Shown here piece by piece: positions 7,906 through 15,764 of a DNA stretch of 31,442 nt; position 1 is the stretch's first letter, and each line of letters starts with the position of its first letter. Origin of the DNA: an uncultured Peptococcaceae bacterium. GTDB taxonomy: Bacteria > Bacillota > Desulfotomaculia > Desulfotomaculales > Desulfocucumaceae. Under the pieces are notes generated by a model. It searched no databases. It saw only the letters and a program-made list of their open reading frames with translations, and was not told the DNA's origin. Position numbers and translations under genes: made by a program. The stretch covers positions 1 to 31,442 of the forward strand of contig CATZDY010000027.1 of NCBI GenBank assembly GCA_958417755.1, given 5' to 3'.

Positions 7906-8520
7906 CTAGGGGGCTGGCCAACCCCCTTCTTCCAAAATGGCTTTTATCTTCTCTTGCATCAAAGCCAGGGCTTTGCCCCGATGGCTCAAGCGATTTTTGG
8001 TTGCTAAATCCAACTCCCCAAAGGTTTTGTCCTCACTGGCTGCAATAAACAAAGGATCATAGCCAAATCCTCCAAAGCCTTTGGGCTCTAAGCCAATGGA
8101 TCCCTCACAAGAACCTTCAGTACAATATATCTGGCCGTCCGGCTGGGCCAAGGCCATGACACAACGGAAACGGGCGGTTCTTTTTTCCTTGGGTACACCG
8201 GCCATTTCTTTTAAAAGCTTGCGGTTGTTTTCCTGGTCATTCTTGTTCTCCCCAGCATACCGGGCGGAATATACCCCCGGGGCTCCAGCCAAACAATCCA
8301 CTTCTAAGCCTGAATCATCGGCTAAAGCCGGTAATCCCGTATAACGGGCCACAGCCAAGGCTTTTTTTTGGGCATTGGCTGCAAAGGTATCTCCATCCTC
8401 CACCACAGCTGGCATCTGGGGAAAAGAGGATAAAGACAAGACTTCCAATCCCAAAGGATGCAACAAAACAATGATTTCTTCTACTTTGCCTTGATTGCCA
8501 GTGGCCAATACAATTTTCAT
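7906..8520 (-). CDS. rdgB: XTP/dITP diphosphatase (RdgB/HAM1 family)
   Basis: A 204-residue house-cleaning pyrophosphatase that hydrolyses dITP, ITP and XTP to monophosphates and keeps deaminated purines out of DNA and RNA. The N-terminal signature (V)LATGNQGKVEE is clear, followed by DSGLEVD, GVYSARYAG, and the C-terminal GFGYDPLF and SHRGKAL motifs. The length matches the family. The true start is the ATG at 8520: it overlaps the rph stop as ATGA and has GAAGGAAG just upstream. A longer frame reaching 8742 runs through rph and is spurious. The ATGA overlap implies translational coupling to rph, a classic Firmicute pairing. Confidence 0.97.
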   Translation of the reverse strand: MKIVLATGNQGKVEEIIVLLHPLGLEVLSLSSFPQMPAVVEDGDTFAANAQKKALAVARYTGLPALADDSGLEVDCLAGAPGVYSARYAGENKNDQENNRKLLKEMAGVPKEKRTARFRCVMALAQPDGQIYCTEGSCEGSIGLEPKGFGGFGYDPLFIAASEDKTFGELDLATKNRLSHRGKALALMQEKIKAILEEGGWPAP

Positions 8521-9269
8521 TCTTCCTTCACACCCTTTATCTTTTGCGCCACAGCACCCAACTCTTGGCATTGATAGGCAGTCAGTTGGGCAATGCCCCT
8601 TTGGGCCAAGGCCAACATGGCATTGAGTTCCTCCTGGGCAAAGGTGGCTTCCTCTCCGGTTCCTTGGATTTCCACAAAACGACCGGAACCAGTCATGACC
8701 ACATTCATATCCACCTCTGCTGCCGTATCCTCTCGATAGCATAGATCCAACAACAGTTCTCCCTGCACCCTGCCCACACTAATGGCAGCAATGGTATCCC
8801 GAAGGGGCATGGATTTCAGTCTGCCGCTAAGCACCAAACCGTGCAAAGCATCTGCTAAGGCCACAAAAGCCCCGGTAATGGAAGCTGTTCTTGTGCCCCC
8901 GTCCGCCTGGATAACATCGCAATCCAAAGTAATGGTTCTCTCCCCCAAGGCCTCCAAATCCACCACAGCCCGGAGGGAACGGCCAATGAGTCTTTGGATT
9001 TCATGGGTTCTGCCCCCCACCCGCCCCCGGGCTGCTTCCCGCACATTTCTGGTGGCATTGGCCCGGGGCAGCATGCCGTATTCAGCAGTAATCCATCCTC
9101 CCAAGCCCTCTAATTTACGAAATAAGGGCAATTTTTCCTCCACCGTTGCTGTACAAATCACCTTGGTTTGGCCCATTTCAATGAGCACTGATCCTTCGGC
9201 ATACTGATTGTAATGCCTTTGGATCTTCACTGATCTTAAATCTGTGGCCGTCCTGCCATCCACCCTCAC
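8517..9269 (-). CDS. rph: Ribonuclease PH
   Basis: A 250-residue phosphorolytic 3'-5' exoribonuclease that trims the 3' ends of tRNA precursors. Recognisable stretches are MRVDGR at the N-terminus, GWITAEYGMLPRA, the RxxQEIQRLIGRSLR-like region and GGTRTASITGA, which holds the phosphate-binding Arg. The length is within the usual 235-260. The start codon is GTG (9269-9267) with GGAAAGGGGA upstream; no in-frame ATG is better placed. It overlaps rdgB by four bases. The gap to the upstream MBL gene is 105 bases with no clear hairpin. Confidence 0.97.
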   Translation of the reverse strand: MRVDGRTATDLRSVKIQRHYNQYAEGSVLIEMGQTKVICTATVEEKLPLFRKLEGLGGWITAEYGMLPRANATRNVREAARGRVGGRTHEIQRLIGRSLRAVVDLEALGERTITLDCDVIQADGGTRTASITGAFVALADALHGLVLSGRLKSMPLRDTIAAISVGRVQGELLLDLCYREDTAAEVDMNVVMTGSGRFVEIQGTGEEATFAQEELNAMLALAQRGIAQLTAYQCQELGAVAQKIKGVKEE

Positions 9270-9374
9270 ATATAAGTCCCCTTTCCTGGGGTTTTCTTAA
9301 AAAAATCTTGCCCCATTTTCTATGCAAATTCTCTCTTTGTCTGTACCCCTTGAAGCGTTTATTGATGCTTAGCC

Positions 9375-10157
9375 TCAATAAACAAAATACGTATCCCCTT
9401 CTGTGGCCAATTCCACTCTAGCCCCATACCCTTCCTGGGCTTGGGCCCGCAGTGTTTCCAAATCATATTCCGGATAAAAATGGGTAATAATCAATTCCTT
9501 CACCTGGGCCTCCTTGGCCAAAGCCCCAGCCTGTCTGGCAGTCATATGGTGGTGGGACACAAAGTCTTCATCCTGATCCAAACCACTGGCCTCACAAAGT
9601 AAGATATCTGCTTTATGGGCAAATTGAGCCAAGGAATCCGTCACCCGGGTATCCCCGGTATAGACCAAATACCCAGACCCTTCCACCCCCACAGCATAGG
9701 CAGGCAGGGTATGTTCCACAGGCAAAAGATAATACTTCACAGGCCCCATGGTAAAGACCCGGGCATCCACCCCAGGCTCCACCCGCTGCAAGGGTAAATC
9801 TTCAATATACGTAATGGCAAACGCATCTGTATAGGTAGCGATTTCTTGGGCTATCTGGGTCGGCTCTTTCGGAAGATACAGGGGAATCTTATCCCTGCGC
9901 ATACGTCCTGTACGCAAAGCCCCGGCCACTGCATGCCGCAAACAAGGCAAATCCCCGCAATGATCCGGATGCAAATGGGTCAATACCACTGCTCCCATGG
10001 CATGGGGAGCAAAAAACTGACCCAACCTGCTAAAGGTACCGTGTCCCACATCCAGCAACACATTGGAAGCCCCGTCCTGGAGCACATATCCAGAGCAAGC
10101 CCCGCCAGTTCTGGGATAAGGGGCCCAACACCCCAATACTGTTACTCTCATCTTCAT
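9375..10157 (-). CDS. MBL-fold metallohydrolase (YhfI / RNase Z-like)
   Basis: A 260-residue metallo-beta-lactamase-fold hydrolase. The zinc motif HLHPDH is at 61-66, with later metal ligands in VYTGDTR, a SHHHMT cluster and ITHFYPE near the C-terminus. The organisation resembles B. subtilis YhfI and the RNase Z branch, but a clear tRNA-binding exosite arm is not visible, so tRNA 3' processing is unproven. Two starts are possible: ATG at 10157 (GGGAAGG 5 bases upstream) or ATG at 10151 (AGGA 6 bases upstream). It sits 57 bases after the activase and 105 bases before rph, which would suit a nucleotide or RNA role. Confidence 0.85.
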   Translation of the reverse strand: MKMRVTVLGCWAPYPRTGGACSGYVLQDGASNVLLDVGHGTFSRLGQFFAPHAMGAVVLTHLHPDHCGDLPCLRHAVAGALRTGRMRRDKIPLYLPKEPTQIAQEIATYTDAFAITYIEDLPLQRVEPGVDARVFTMGPVKYYLLPVEHTLPAYAVGVEGSGYLVYTGDTRVTDSLAQFAHKADILLCEASGLDQDEDFVSHHHMTARQAGALAKEAQVKELIITHFYPEYDLETLRAQAQEGYGARVELATEGDTYFVY

Positions 10158-10214
10158 TCCTACCTTCCCATATATTTCTATGCATATACAAGCCCTACCT
10201 AAGGTCCTTTCAAT

Positions 10215-11003
10215 CTAGGGGCTTTGTCCTTCTTCTTGGACTGCGGTTAGGGCGCAACCCAAGGCCCCCATAAAACCGGGATTTTCCGGCACCAACACAG
10301 GCACTTGCAATTCTTGCTCCAAAATGGTACGAATAGCCTGATTTTGCGCCACGCCGCCAGTAAATACCAAGGGACCGCCTTGCAACAACCGGTGCAACAT
10401 GGGCTTTACCCGCTTAAAAATGGTATGGTTAACTCCAGCAGCCAAAGTTGGAATTTCATACCCTTCCACAATCTTGCCAATCAGCTCTGTTTCCCCAAAA
10501 ATGGCGCAAGTGGCGCTCAAGTCCACGGGATTTTGAAAATAACGGGATAATTCCTGCCAATCAATATCCAGTACAGCAGCCATATTCTCCAAATAGCGCC
10601 CTGTGCTAGCAGCACATTTGTCATTGGTCATAAAATCCACCACTTTGCCCTGTCGGACCAAAGCCACCTTGCTATCCTGTCCCCCCAGGTCCAACAAAGT
10701 AAAGTCCTGTTTTTGGGTAGCATGGGCAGCCCCCCGTACATGGGCCTTGATTTCTGGAATCACCTTGGTATTTTTGATTTTTACTGTCTGCCGGCCATAA
10801 CCTGTGGATACCACTGCGCTGACCGCCTCCCAGGATATGCCGGGTAAATGCTGCAAATCCAGCACCAATTGCCCCTCAGACATCCGCCCCCGTTGCCGGT
10901 AAAAATCTATGGTATTGGATTGATAACAACCTGCCTGTTTCCCTGTTGCATCCAATAAGACAATTTTTACATGTCGACTCCCCAAATCAATTCCACAATA
11001 CAT
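10215..11003 (-). CDS. Acyl-CoA dehydratase activase (BadF/BadG/BcrA/BcrD ATPase family)
   Basis: A 262-residue ASKHA-fold ATPase carrying one [4Fe-4S] cluster at its dimer interface. In characterised relatives such as HgdC of Acidaminococcus it injects a low-potential electron into a partner dehydratase with ATP hydrolysis. Visible are the N-terminal phosphate motif GIDLGSRHVK, DLGGQDSK at 105-112, and the two cluster ligands C130 (DKCAASTGR) and C166 (SATCAIFGE), spaced as in HgdC, plus FTGGVAQN. The start codon abuts the stop of the upstream dehydratase-like gene (TAA|ATG), so the two are almost certainly cotranslated. The enzyme is oxygen-labile in known cases, fitting an anaerobe. Confidence 0.93.
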   Translation of the reverse strand: MYCGIDLGSRHVKIVLLDATGKQAGCYQSNTIDFYRQRGRMSEGQLVLDLQHLPGISWEAVSAVVSTGYGRQTVKIKNTKVIPEIKAHVRGAAHATQKQDFTLLDLGGQDSKVALVRQGKVVDFMTNDKCAASTGRYLENMAAVLDIDWQELSRYFQNPVDLSATCAIFGETELIGKIVEGYEIPTLAAGVNHTIFKRVKPMLHRLLQGGPLVFTGGVAQNQAIRTILEQELQVPVLVPENPGFMGALGCALTAVQEEGQSP

Positions 11004-11978
11004 TTATGCCAACATCTCCAAAAAAGAATCTATCCTCATTTTTGTCCGGGCATCCAAATGGTTAGGGGTATCCCCTTCCAAGGTCAGCACTGGCATTGGT
11101 ACCCGTTGCCTTACAATTATATCCTCAATTTGCCGATAACAAAAGCTTTGGGCATAATGAATCACTCCTTGTACCTCACGCCTTTGTAACTGGGGCAGGG
11201 CATCTTCTAAGCGGTAAAAGATGCCATAAGGGTAAGTATATAAACGATACTGTTCCACCAAATCATTGCTAACCCTGGGCATGGAAAACTGCCGCTGGAT
11301 TTCATTGAATACTACCCTGGCGCCCCGCTCCTCCAAATAATCATATAAATCATCCATAATGGGGGGTACCCCCAAATACCCCAGGCGGATTTCCGGCCCC
11401 CTGGGCGACCGGGTAGCGGCTTCCTGCAAAAATTGCTGGGCCCTTTCCCCGTATTCCTGGGGATTTCCTTGAAAATCACTACAATTGACCAGCCACAAAT
11501 GGTTTTCCCAACCAGTGACCACATTTTCTCGCCAAGTCAATGTATCAATTTGCCAAACAATCTTTCGCACCTGATCCAGCTGAGCCTTGGTTTGTTCCAC
11601 TTGGGGCCAAGTCACCTGAAAATCAGCCATGATTTTTTCCAATTGCAAACGCAGCAAATCAGCATCCCGGTCAAAGGGAAAGGCAAAGGGAATGACCCGC
11701 ACCCCAGCCAATTGCAAGGTTTCCATCAAAGCATGGGTATTGCTACAATCCCCTTGGGTAACAGCCAGCACAGTTTCAATCCCCTCTGCCAAAGCAGTGG
11801 CATACAAACCCTTGATCCAAGCACAAACATTGCGCGGATATCCCGCCAGCTCAGCTTCCTCCACCATGGCTCCAGCATTGGGAGCAGTGATAAAGATGTT
11901 ATTCAAATCCACAGGGATTTGACCTGCTGCATAGAGTATCTCCATTGGTACTGTTGTGGTTATCCCGACTCTTTCCAT
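11004..11978 (-). CDS. 2-hydroxyacyl-CoA dehydratase subunit-type Fe-S protein (HgdB/YjiM/DCCP-like)
   Basis: A 324-residue protein of the HGD-D family. Conserved Cys52 (RNVCAW), Cys78 (QGDCSN) and Cys280 (QSFCYRQ) are placed as iron-sulfur ligands; Cys166 is extra. The LEGD motif (300-303) near the end is typical. The ATG at 11978 is preferred because GGAG lies 7 bases upstream; a GTG at 11984 is also in frame. True dehydratases are two-subunit enzymes, but only one subunit is encoded here, directly followed by its activase. The set resembles E. coli YjiM/YjiL and the double-cubane-cluster protein/reductase pair of Carboxydothermus. No CoA-transferase or acyl-CoA dehydrogenase is nearby. Reaction unknown. 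Confidence 0.88.
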   Translation of the reverse strand: MERVGITTTVPMEILYAAGQIPVDLNNIFITAPNAGAMVEEAELAGYPRNVCAWIKGLYATALAEGIETVLAVTQGDCSNTHALMETLQLAGVRVIPFAFPFDRDADLLRLQLEKIMADFQVTWPQVEQTKAQLDQVRKIVWQIDTLTWRENVVTGWENHLWLVNCSDFQGNPQEYGERAQQFLQEAATRSPRGPEIRLGYLGVPPIMDDLYDYLEERGARVVFNEIQRQFSMPRVSNDLVEQYRLYTYPYGIFYRLEDALPQLQRREVQGVIHYAQSFCYRQIEDIIVRQRVPMPVLTLEGDTPNHLDARTKMRIDSFLEMLA

Positions 11979-12008
11979 TCCCACACTCCAAACTTATGTT
12001 ATAGTCCC

Positions 12009-12028
12009 TGGTACCCCTGGGGATACCA
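12009..12028. repeat. Imperfect palindrome upstream of the dehydratase-like gene (proximal)
   Basis: TGGTACCCC faces GGGGATACCA with one bulged A, about 31 bases before the start codon at 11978. It could be an operator or a leader hairpin overlapping the promoter region. No known regulator consensus was recognised. Confidence 0.4.
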
Positions 12029-12122
12029 AAGGCATCCATATTGTATCCTACCATGGTCCAAGCCTGCGCACAAACCAATTTAACCTTTTTTGCTAAAATC
12101 CTTCTCCACAAATGAGCTCTCC

Positions 12123-12143
12123 AAACTTAAGGGCCCTAAGTTT
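12123..12143. repeat. Imperfect palindrome upstream of the dehydratase-like gene (distal)
   Basis: AAACTTAAGGG faces CCCTAAGTTT around a central GGGCCC, again with a single bulged A. It lies about 145 bases upstream of the dehydratase-like start and just past the amidase terminator. Confidence 0.4.
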
Positions 12144-12191
12144 CCAAAGGAATGCTCCAATTTAGTTTAAACCAAAGCCAAAGCAAAGGAT

Positions 12192-12237
12192 AAAAAAGCT
12201 GTTCTAAAAAGCCCTAAGGGCTTTTTGAACAGCCTTT
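12192..12237 (-). terminator. Strong intrinsic terminator after the amidase gene
   Basis: A long near-perfect stem (AAAAAGCCC/GGGCTTTTT extended by GCTGTTC/GAACAGC) with a three-base loop and a T6 run on the minus strand. It separates the amidase unit from the dehydratase-led cluster. Confidence 0.85.
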
Positions 12238-12338
12238 CATGCACAGGATTCTTCCCAAGTTAAGGCAAGTCCCTGCTTACAGCACACCAATTCATTGGAG
12301 AGGATGTAGCTCTCTCTTTGGCCATAACCTATCCAGCT

Positions 12339-13544
12339 TTACTGCTCAAAGTAGGCAGCCACACCTTCAGCAATGGCCCGGGCGGCATTGTCCTTAAATG
12401 TATCGGTTTTCATCAAACTTTCTTCTCTCGCATTGCTAATAAAGGCCACTTCCACCAAAATAGCTGGCATCTGGGCGCCCCGCAATACCGCGAAATTATC
12501 ATTGAGCACCCCGCGGTCATACAAACCCAAACCAGACAGCAAGGATTTTTGCACTTTTTCCGCCAAACTGATTCCTTCGTTTAACAAATGCTCACTGCCA
12601 TTGTATACCTTGTCCGGCCTTACATAATAAGTACTGGTACCATGGGCAGAACTGATTGTTGCGGAATTCATGTGAATACTGACAAATACAGCGGCATTCA
12701 ATTGGTTGGCTATTTCTGGCCGGGGATACAAATCCATATATACATCCGAATCCCGGGTCATCACCACATTGGCTCCCTTTTGCCGCAAATATTCTGCTGT
12801 GCGCAAAGCCACATCCAGATTGACATCCTTTTCAATGAGCCCTGTGGGTCCTATGGCACCGGGTTCTGCTGATCCACCATGCCCTGGATCAATCACCACC
12901 GTACTACCCGCCAAGGAACGTCCAGGTCCTGGGGGAGTCAAAGATACTTGCAGCGTCTTCTTATCCGGGGACAACGTGTAGTCATGGGTACAAGACCCTT
13001 TCAAGTCCACCACCAAACGTACGGTATTCTCTCCATATGCCCCTACGCGAACTTGGTCTGCCAATGTTGTATTGGCTGTTACCCGCTCCGGAACAGAACC
13101 CATTTGCACACCAGTCAAATCCACAGCCAACCGGCTGGGATTGGTCAGTTTTGTAAATTCCACCTTTGTAATGGGTCCATTGGCCAGGATATTCAAAGTT
13201 GTGTCGTTATTCTGTTGATAAAATGATACACTTTGTAATGTGCTACCACTGCCTATGGTACTTTGGCTGTTCCCCGCATTGGCATTGTCCGGGGATTTCT
13301 CCTCGCTGGGTTTGGCCTCAGGCGTTGATACTGTTGGGGTTGGTTCTGGTGTAGGTGTCACCATCTCATTGGCCTGGGCTGGTACAATCCACCCCACAAG
13401 ATCCCCTGGGGGACTGTAAATCAAGCTTGCTGCATTTGCCCCAGACACTTGTCCTCCCATGGTCAGTCCCACCAACATCATCACTGCCATACAGACAATC
13501 AACCAACGAATTACCCCGTGTTTTACCCCATCCATTGCTTCCAT
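12339..13544 (-). CDS. N-acetylmuramoyl-L-alanine amidase, AMIN + Amidase_3
   Basis: A 401-residue exported peptidoglycan hydrolase that cleaves the bond between MurNAc and L-Ala. An N-terminal hydrophobic signal (about 11-30) is followed by a Pro/Thr/Glu-rich linker (about 60-100), an AMIN wall-targeting domain (about 105-203) and an Amidase_3 catalytic domain (216-401). Zinc ligands are H222 (DPGHGG), E238 (LIEKD) and H291 (SIHMNS); the catalytic Glu is E365 (LVEVAFISN). The length and layout match AmiC/CwlD-like enzymes. GAGGAG lies 6 bases before the ATG. It is monocistronic, with a strong terminator at 12192-12237 and an unusually long leader that holds a promoter and a short ORF. Confidence 0.95.
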   Translation of the reverse strand: MEAMDGVKHGVIRWLIVCMAVMMLVGLTMGGQVSGANAASLIYSPPGDLVGWIVPAQANEMVTPTPEPTPTVSTPEAKPSEEKSPDNANAGNSQSTIGSGSTLQSVSFYQQNNDTTLNILANGPITKVEFTKLTNPSRLAVDLTGVQMGSVPERVTANTTLADQVRVGAYGENTVRLVVDLKGSCTHDYTLSPDKKTLQVSLTPPGPGRSLAGSTVVIDPGHGGSAEPGAIGPTGLIEKDVNLDVALRTAEYLRQKGANVVMTRDSDVYMDLYPRPEIANQLNAAVFVSIHMNSATISSAHGTSTYYVRPDKVYNGSEHLLNEGISLAEKVQKSLLSGLGLYDRGVLNDNFAVLRGAQMPAILVEVAFISNAREESLMKTDTFKDNAARAIAEGVAAYFEQ

Positions 13545-13690
13545 TTGTTACTCCTCACTATCTTTTTTCCTCGTCCTCCTAGCGAACCATTTGCCTTTCT
13601 TGGTCACCGATACCTTTTGGCCTGCCCAAGCACCAACCTTGTCCCTTAGAGGTAAGACAAAAACCCTTGTCTCCCTATTTCGGGCGTCAT

Positions 13691-13798
13691 CTAAGAACAG
13701 GATTGAAAAGCAAAATCAGTCTCATTCCCAATTTCCAGTGTTATTCTGCCATTTCTGTTGAAAATAGGCCACAGGGCATGTCCCACTGACTCAATCAT
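13691..13798 (-). CDS. 35-codon ORF in the amidase leader
   Basis: The ORF starts with ATG at 13798 and ends with TAG at 13691. A TGGAGAGG ribosome site sits just before the ATG, and a TTGTCA-N17-TAAAAC promoter lies just upstream. The predicted peptide begins MIESVGHALW and shows no family resemblance. It ends about 145 bases before the amidase start. It could be a regulatory leader peptide, a small protein, or chance; expression evidence would decide. Confidence 0.35.
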   Translation of the reverse strand: MIESVGHALWPIFNRNGRITLEIGNETDFAFQSCS

Positions 13799-13822
13799 GT
13801 CCTCTCCAGATAACGCTCCTTG

Positions 13823-13851
13823 GTTTTACAATACCATATCATATCTGACAA
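13823..13851 (-). promoter_or_regulatory. Candidate sigma-A promoter of the amidase transcript
   Basis: On the minus strand TTGTCA (13851-13846) and TAAAAC (13828-13823) are separated by 17 bases. Transcription would start near 13816, giving an amidase leader of about 270 bases. Confidence 0.5.
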
Positions 13852-13974
13852 GCTTCGTAAAACCCTTTCCCCAGGAACATCAATATTTCTCTTATAAGTA
13901 AGACGGTATTCCCATGCTTTAAGTTCCCAAATTCAACAATTTTTCTCCCCTTATCCTGTCCTCCCCATTGCCCC

Positions 13975-14028
13975 AAAAAAGCGCCAATCCTGGGCCCTTC
14001 TGCCCTTTTTCAACATTGGCACTTTTTT
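13975..14028. terminator. Bidirectional terminator-like hairpin between divergent genes
   Basis: Arms AAAAAAGCGCCAAT (13975-13988) and ATTGGCACTTTTTT (14015-14028) pair with one mismatch across a 26-base loop. Both orientations end in a T-run. No coding gene ends next to it on either strand. Confidence 0.6.
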
Positions 14029-14208
14029 AAAAAAACTGACCATCCCTCTACCAATTTTCCAAAATCCGAATAAAGAAACCAGGAGGCAGGGAAAAACTAA
14101 AGCAACTGAACCATACTACAAAGCAAAGGCAAGTCAGCCAATATATCAATAAATTTTATTTTCCTTCATCCTGATTATACACCATCACATGACAGGAGGT
14201 TTATCGCC

Positions 14209-15144
14209 TTGCAAATCCGGATACAAAAGTTTACCCTACTTGCATTCCTGGCTTTTTGTTTTTACTCCTTTTCCAGCCCTGCTGGGGCTGAAGAATCAGT
14301 TTGCCCTTTTTCTTGTGAGGATTCTCGGATCCTATTCTTGCAGCAACCGCCCATGCAAGGACATGATGTAGGAGAATTGCAAGGCATTTTAAGCGCCTTG
14401 GGCTTTTATCAAGGAACCCCCAACAATACCTTTGACACAGCAACGAAAAAGGCTGTCAAGGACTTTCAAACTTCAGTCAATGTAACCCCTGACGGGATAG
14501 TCACTGCATCCATTTGGCAAAAGCTCAGCCGGGCAGTGGAACCAACATGGCAAGAGCTAAAAGCCCCTGATACCACCAACCTGGCCATTCTCATTGATAC
14601 GGATCAATGTAAACTTACGGTTTTTGCAGACAACAAACCCTACCATTCCTTTCCCGTAGCTTTAGGAAAAACCGAAACCCCTAGCCCCATTGGCACTTGG
14701 AAAGTGATTCGCAAAGCCAAAAATTGGGGTACAGGTTTTGGTACAAGATGGCTGGGACTCAATGTACCCTGGGGGATTTACGGCATTCACGGCACCAACA
14801 AACCCTATTCCATTGGGGGATACCAAAGCCACGGTTGCATTCGCATGTTCAACAGCCAAGTAGAGGAATTATACACCTGGATTCCAGTGGGCACACCGGT
14901 GATCATTGTGGGCAATCCCTTTACTTATCATGATACGCCCTACAAAACCCTACGCCAAGGAAGCCGGGGAGCCATGGTCCAAGAGGTCCAAAGCACCCTG
15001 CAGCGCTTGGGTTATCCCATCCAAGCGGATGGCATCTGGGGTACTGAAATGGAACAAGCGGTTTTGCAATATCGCAAGGACACAGGACTTTCACCAGACA
15101 ATGCTGTGGACTATGCCTGCTACCAAGCCCTGGGGTTAAAATAG
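14209..15144 (+). CDS. L,D-transpeptidase (YkuD) flanked by two peptidoglycan-binding domains
   Basis: A 311-residue exported enzyme that crosslinks or tailors peptidoglycan through meso-DAP residues and is not inhibited by most penicillins. A short signal peptide (about 1-27, cleavage near AGA-EES) precedes a PG_binding_1 domain (about 50-108), a YkuD catalytic domain (about 124-235) and a second PG_binding_1 domain (about 247-310). The active site is SHGCIRM with Cys210; His194 (GIHGT) and His208 are conserved. The start is TTG at 14209, placed 8 bases after AGGAGGT; the nearby ATG at 14189 is out of frame. Two binding domains on either side of the catalytic domain is a less common order. 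Similar proteins act in spore cortex or stationary-phase walls. Confidence 0.93.
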   Translation: MQIRIQKFTLLAFLAFCFYSFSSPAGAEESVCPFSCEDSRILFLQQPPMQGHDVGELQGILSALGFYQGTPNNTFDTATKKAVKDFQTSVNVTPDGIVTASIWQKLSRAVEPTWQELKAPDTTNLAILIDTDQCKLTVFADNKPYHSFPVALGKTETPSPIGTWKVIRKAKNWGTGFGTRWLGLNVPWGIYGIHGTNKPYSIGGYQSHGCIRMFNSQVEELYTWIPVGTPVIIVGNPFTYHDTPYKTLRQGSRGAMVQEVQSTLQRLGYPIQADGIWGTEMEQAVLQYRKDTGLSPDNAVDYACYQALGLK

Positions 15145-15145
15145 C

Positions 15146-15174
15146 TTGCTTATTTCCTAAAAAAAGGATATCAT
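15146..15174 (+). promoter_or_regulatory. Candidate promoter of the zinc-ribbon gene
   Basis: TTGCTT (15146-15151) and TATCAT (15169-15174) are separated by 17 bases, starting right after the transpeptidase stop. This suggests that the zinc-ribbon gene can be transcribed on its own. Confidence 0.5.
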
Positions 15175-15207
15175 AGAAAACACCTAATTCTAAAAGGAGG
15201 CGAGGCC

Positions 15208-15507
15208 ATGCGTTGTCCCAGATGTGCTGAAGAAATGCGCGAAGTACCGAAATATAATGTTAACATTGATATCTGTCCCCGTTGCCGAGGAGTATTCCTG
15301 GACCGGGGAGAGTTAGAAAAAATTCTGGGCCTTGTCAAAGATTATGAAACAAATGGGGAGTTTGATAACATCCCTCCTAAGCAATATGATGAACCCAAAC
15401 GTTACCATGATAATGCTAAACCATATAAAGAACAGGACAAGTATCCATATGGCAAACGGAAAAAGAAAGGACTCATGGGGATGCTGGGAGATTTATTCGA
15501 AGATTAA
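15208..15507 (+). CDS. Small zinc-ribbon protein (zf-TFIIB family)
   Basis: A 99-residue protein with an N-terminal TFIIB-type zinc ribbon: C3-x2-C6 and C23-x2-C26, with the family stretch CPRCRGVFLDRGELEKI. The rest is a hydrophilic Lys/Tyr/Asp/Pro-rich tail ending in a glycine- and methionine-containing patch (GLMGMLGDLFED). Members are widespread in bacteria and of unknown function; a nucleic-acid or chaperone role has been suggested only by fold. AAAAGGAGG precedes the ATG. A 22-bp terminator follows 36 bases downstream. Confidence 0.88.
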   Translation: MRCPRCAEEMREVPKYNVNIDICPRCRGVFLDRGELEKILGLVKDYETNGEFDNIPPKQYDEPKRYHDNAKPYKEQDKYPYGKRKKKGLMGMLGDLFED

Positions 15508-15543
15508 AATCCTTGTAAAATGATTTTTTTAAAAACAGATTTT

Positions 15544-15590
15544 AAAAGAGGGAATTCCAAAGCTCTACGAGCTTTGGAATTCCCTCTTTT
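15544..15590. terminator. Exceptionally long perfect terminator hairpin (22-bp stem)
   Basis: Arms at 15544-15565 (AAAAGAGGGAATTCC...) and 15569-15590 are perfectly complementary with a 3-base loop. A- and T-rich ends make it usable from both sides: after the zinc-ribbon gene (+) and, 175 bases away, after the SCP2 gene (-). Confidence 0.9.
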
Positions 15591-15764
15591 CTCATCTTTG
15601 TTAAAAGTTCCGCAGAAAAAAACGAGTCAACCTCCAAATGGGCTGCTTTTAAGGCAATTAGCAATGTATCCCAAGAGTTTTATCTTTCTCCCCCCTAGAT
15701 TCCTTATGCTTACCTTTTCCCTCTTTCTTCCCTTTCACTTCCCTTAAGCTTTATTTCATATCCT

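Larger units (their letters stand above)
13545..14208. other. Divergent intergenic region between the amidase and L,D-transpeptidase genes
   Basis: A 660-base region with no gene above 60 codons that I can support. On the minus strand it holds a promoter (13823-13851), a 35-codon ORF (13691-13798) and about 270 bases of amidase leader. A terminator-like hairpin lies at 13975-14028. The remaining 180 bases lead into the transpeptidase gene; no clear promoter is seen there. I found no ydaO-type riboswitch core. Confidence 0.6.

Noticed and set aside
7906..8742. A longer rdgB frame starting at 8742
   Set aside because: The extra 74 residues lie over rph in another frame and have no ribosome site. 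The ATG at 8520 gives the exact RdgB N-terminus and an ATGA overlap.
11433..12083. A 216-codon plus-strand frame
   Set aside because: Antisense to the dehydratase-like gene; low-complexity His/Ser/Pro composition and no ribosome site.
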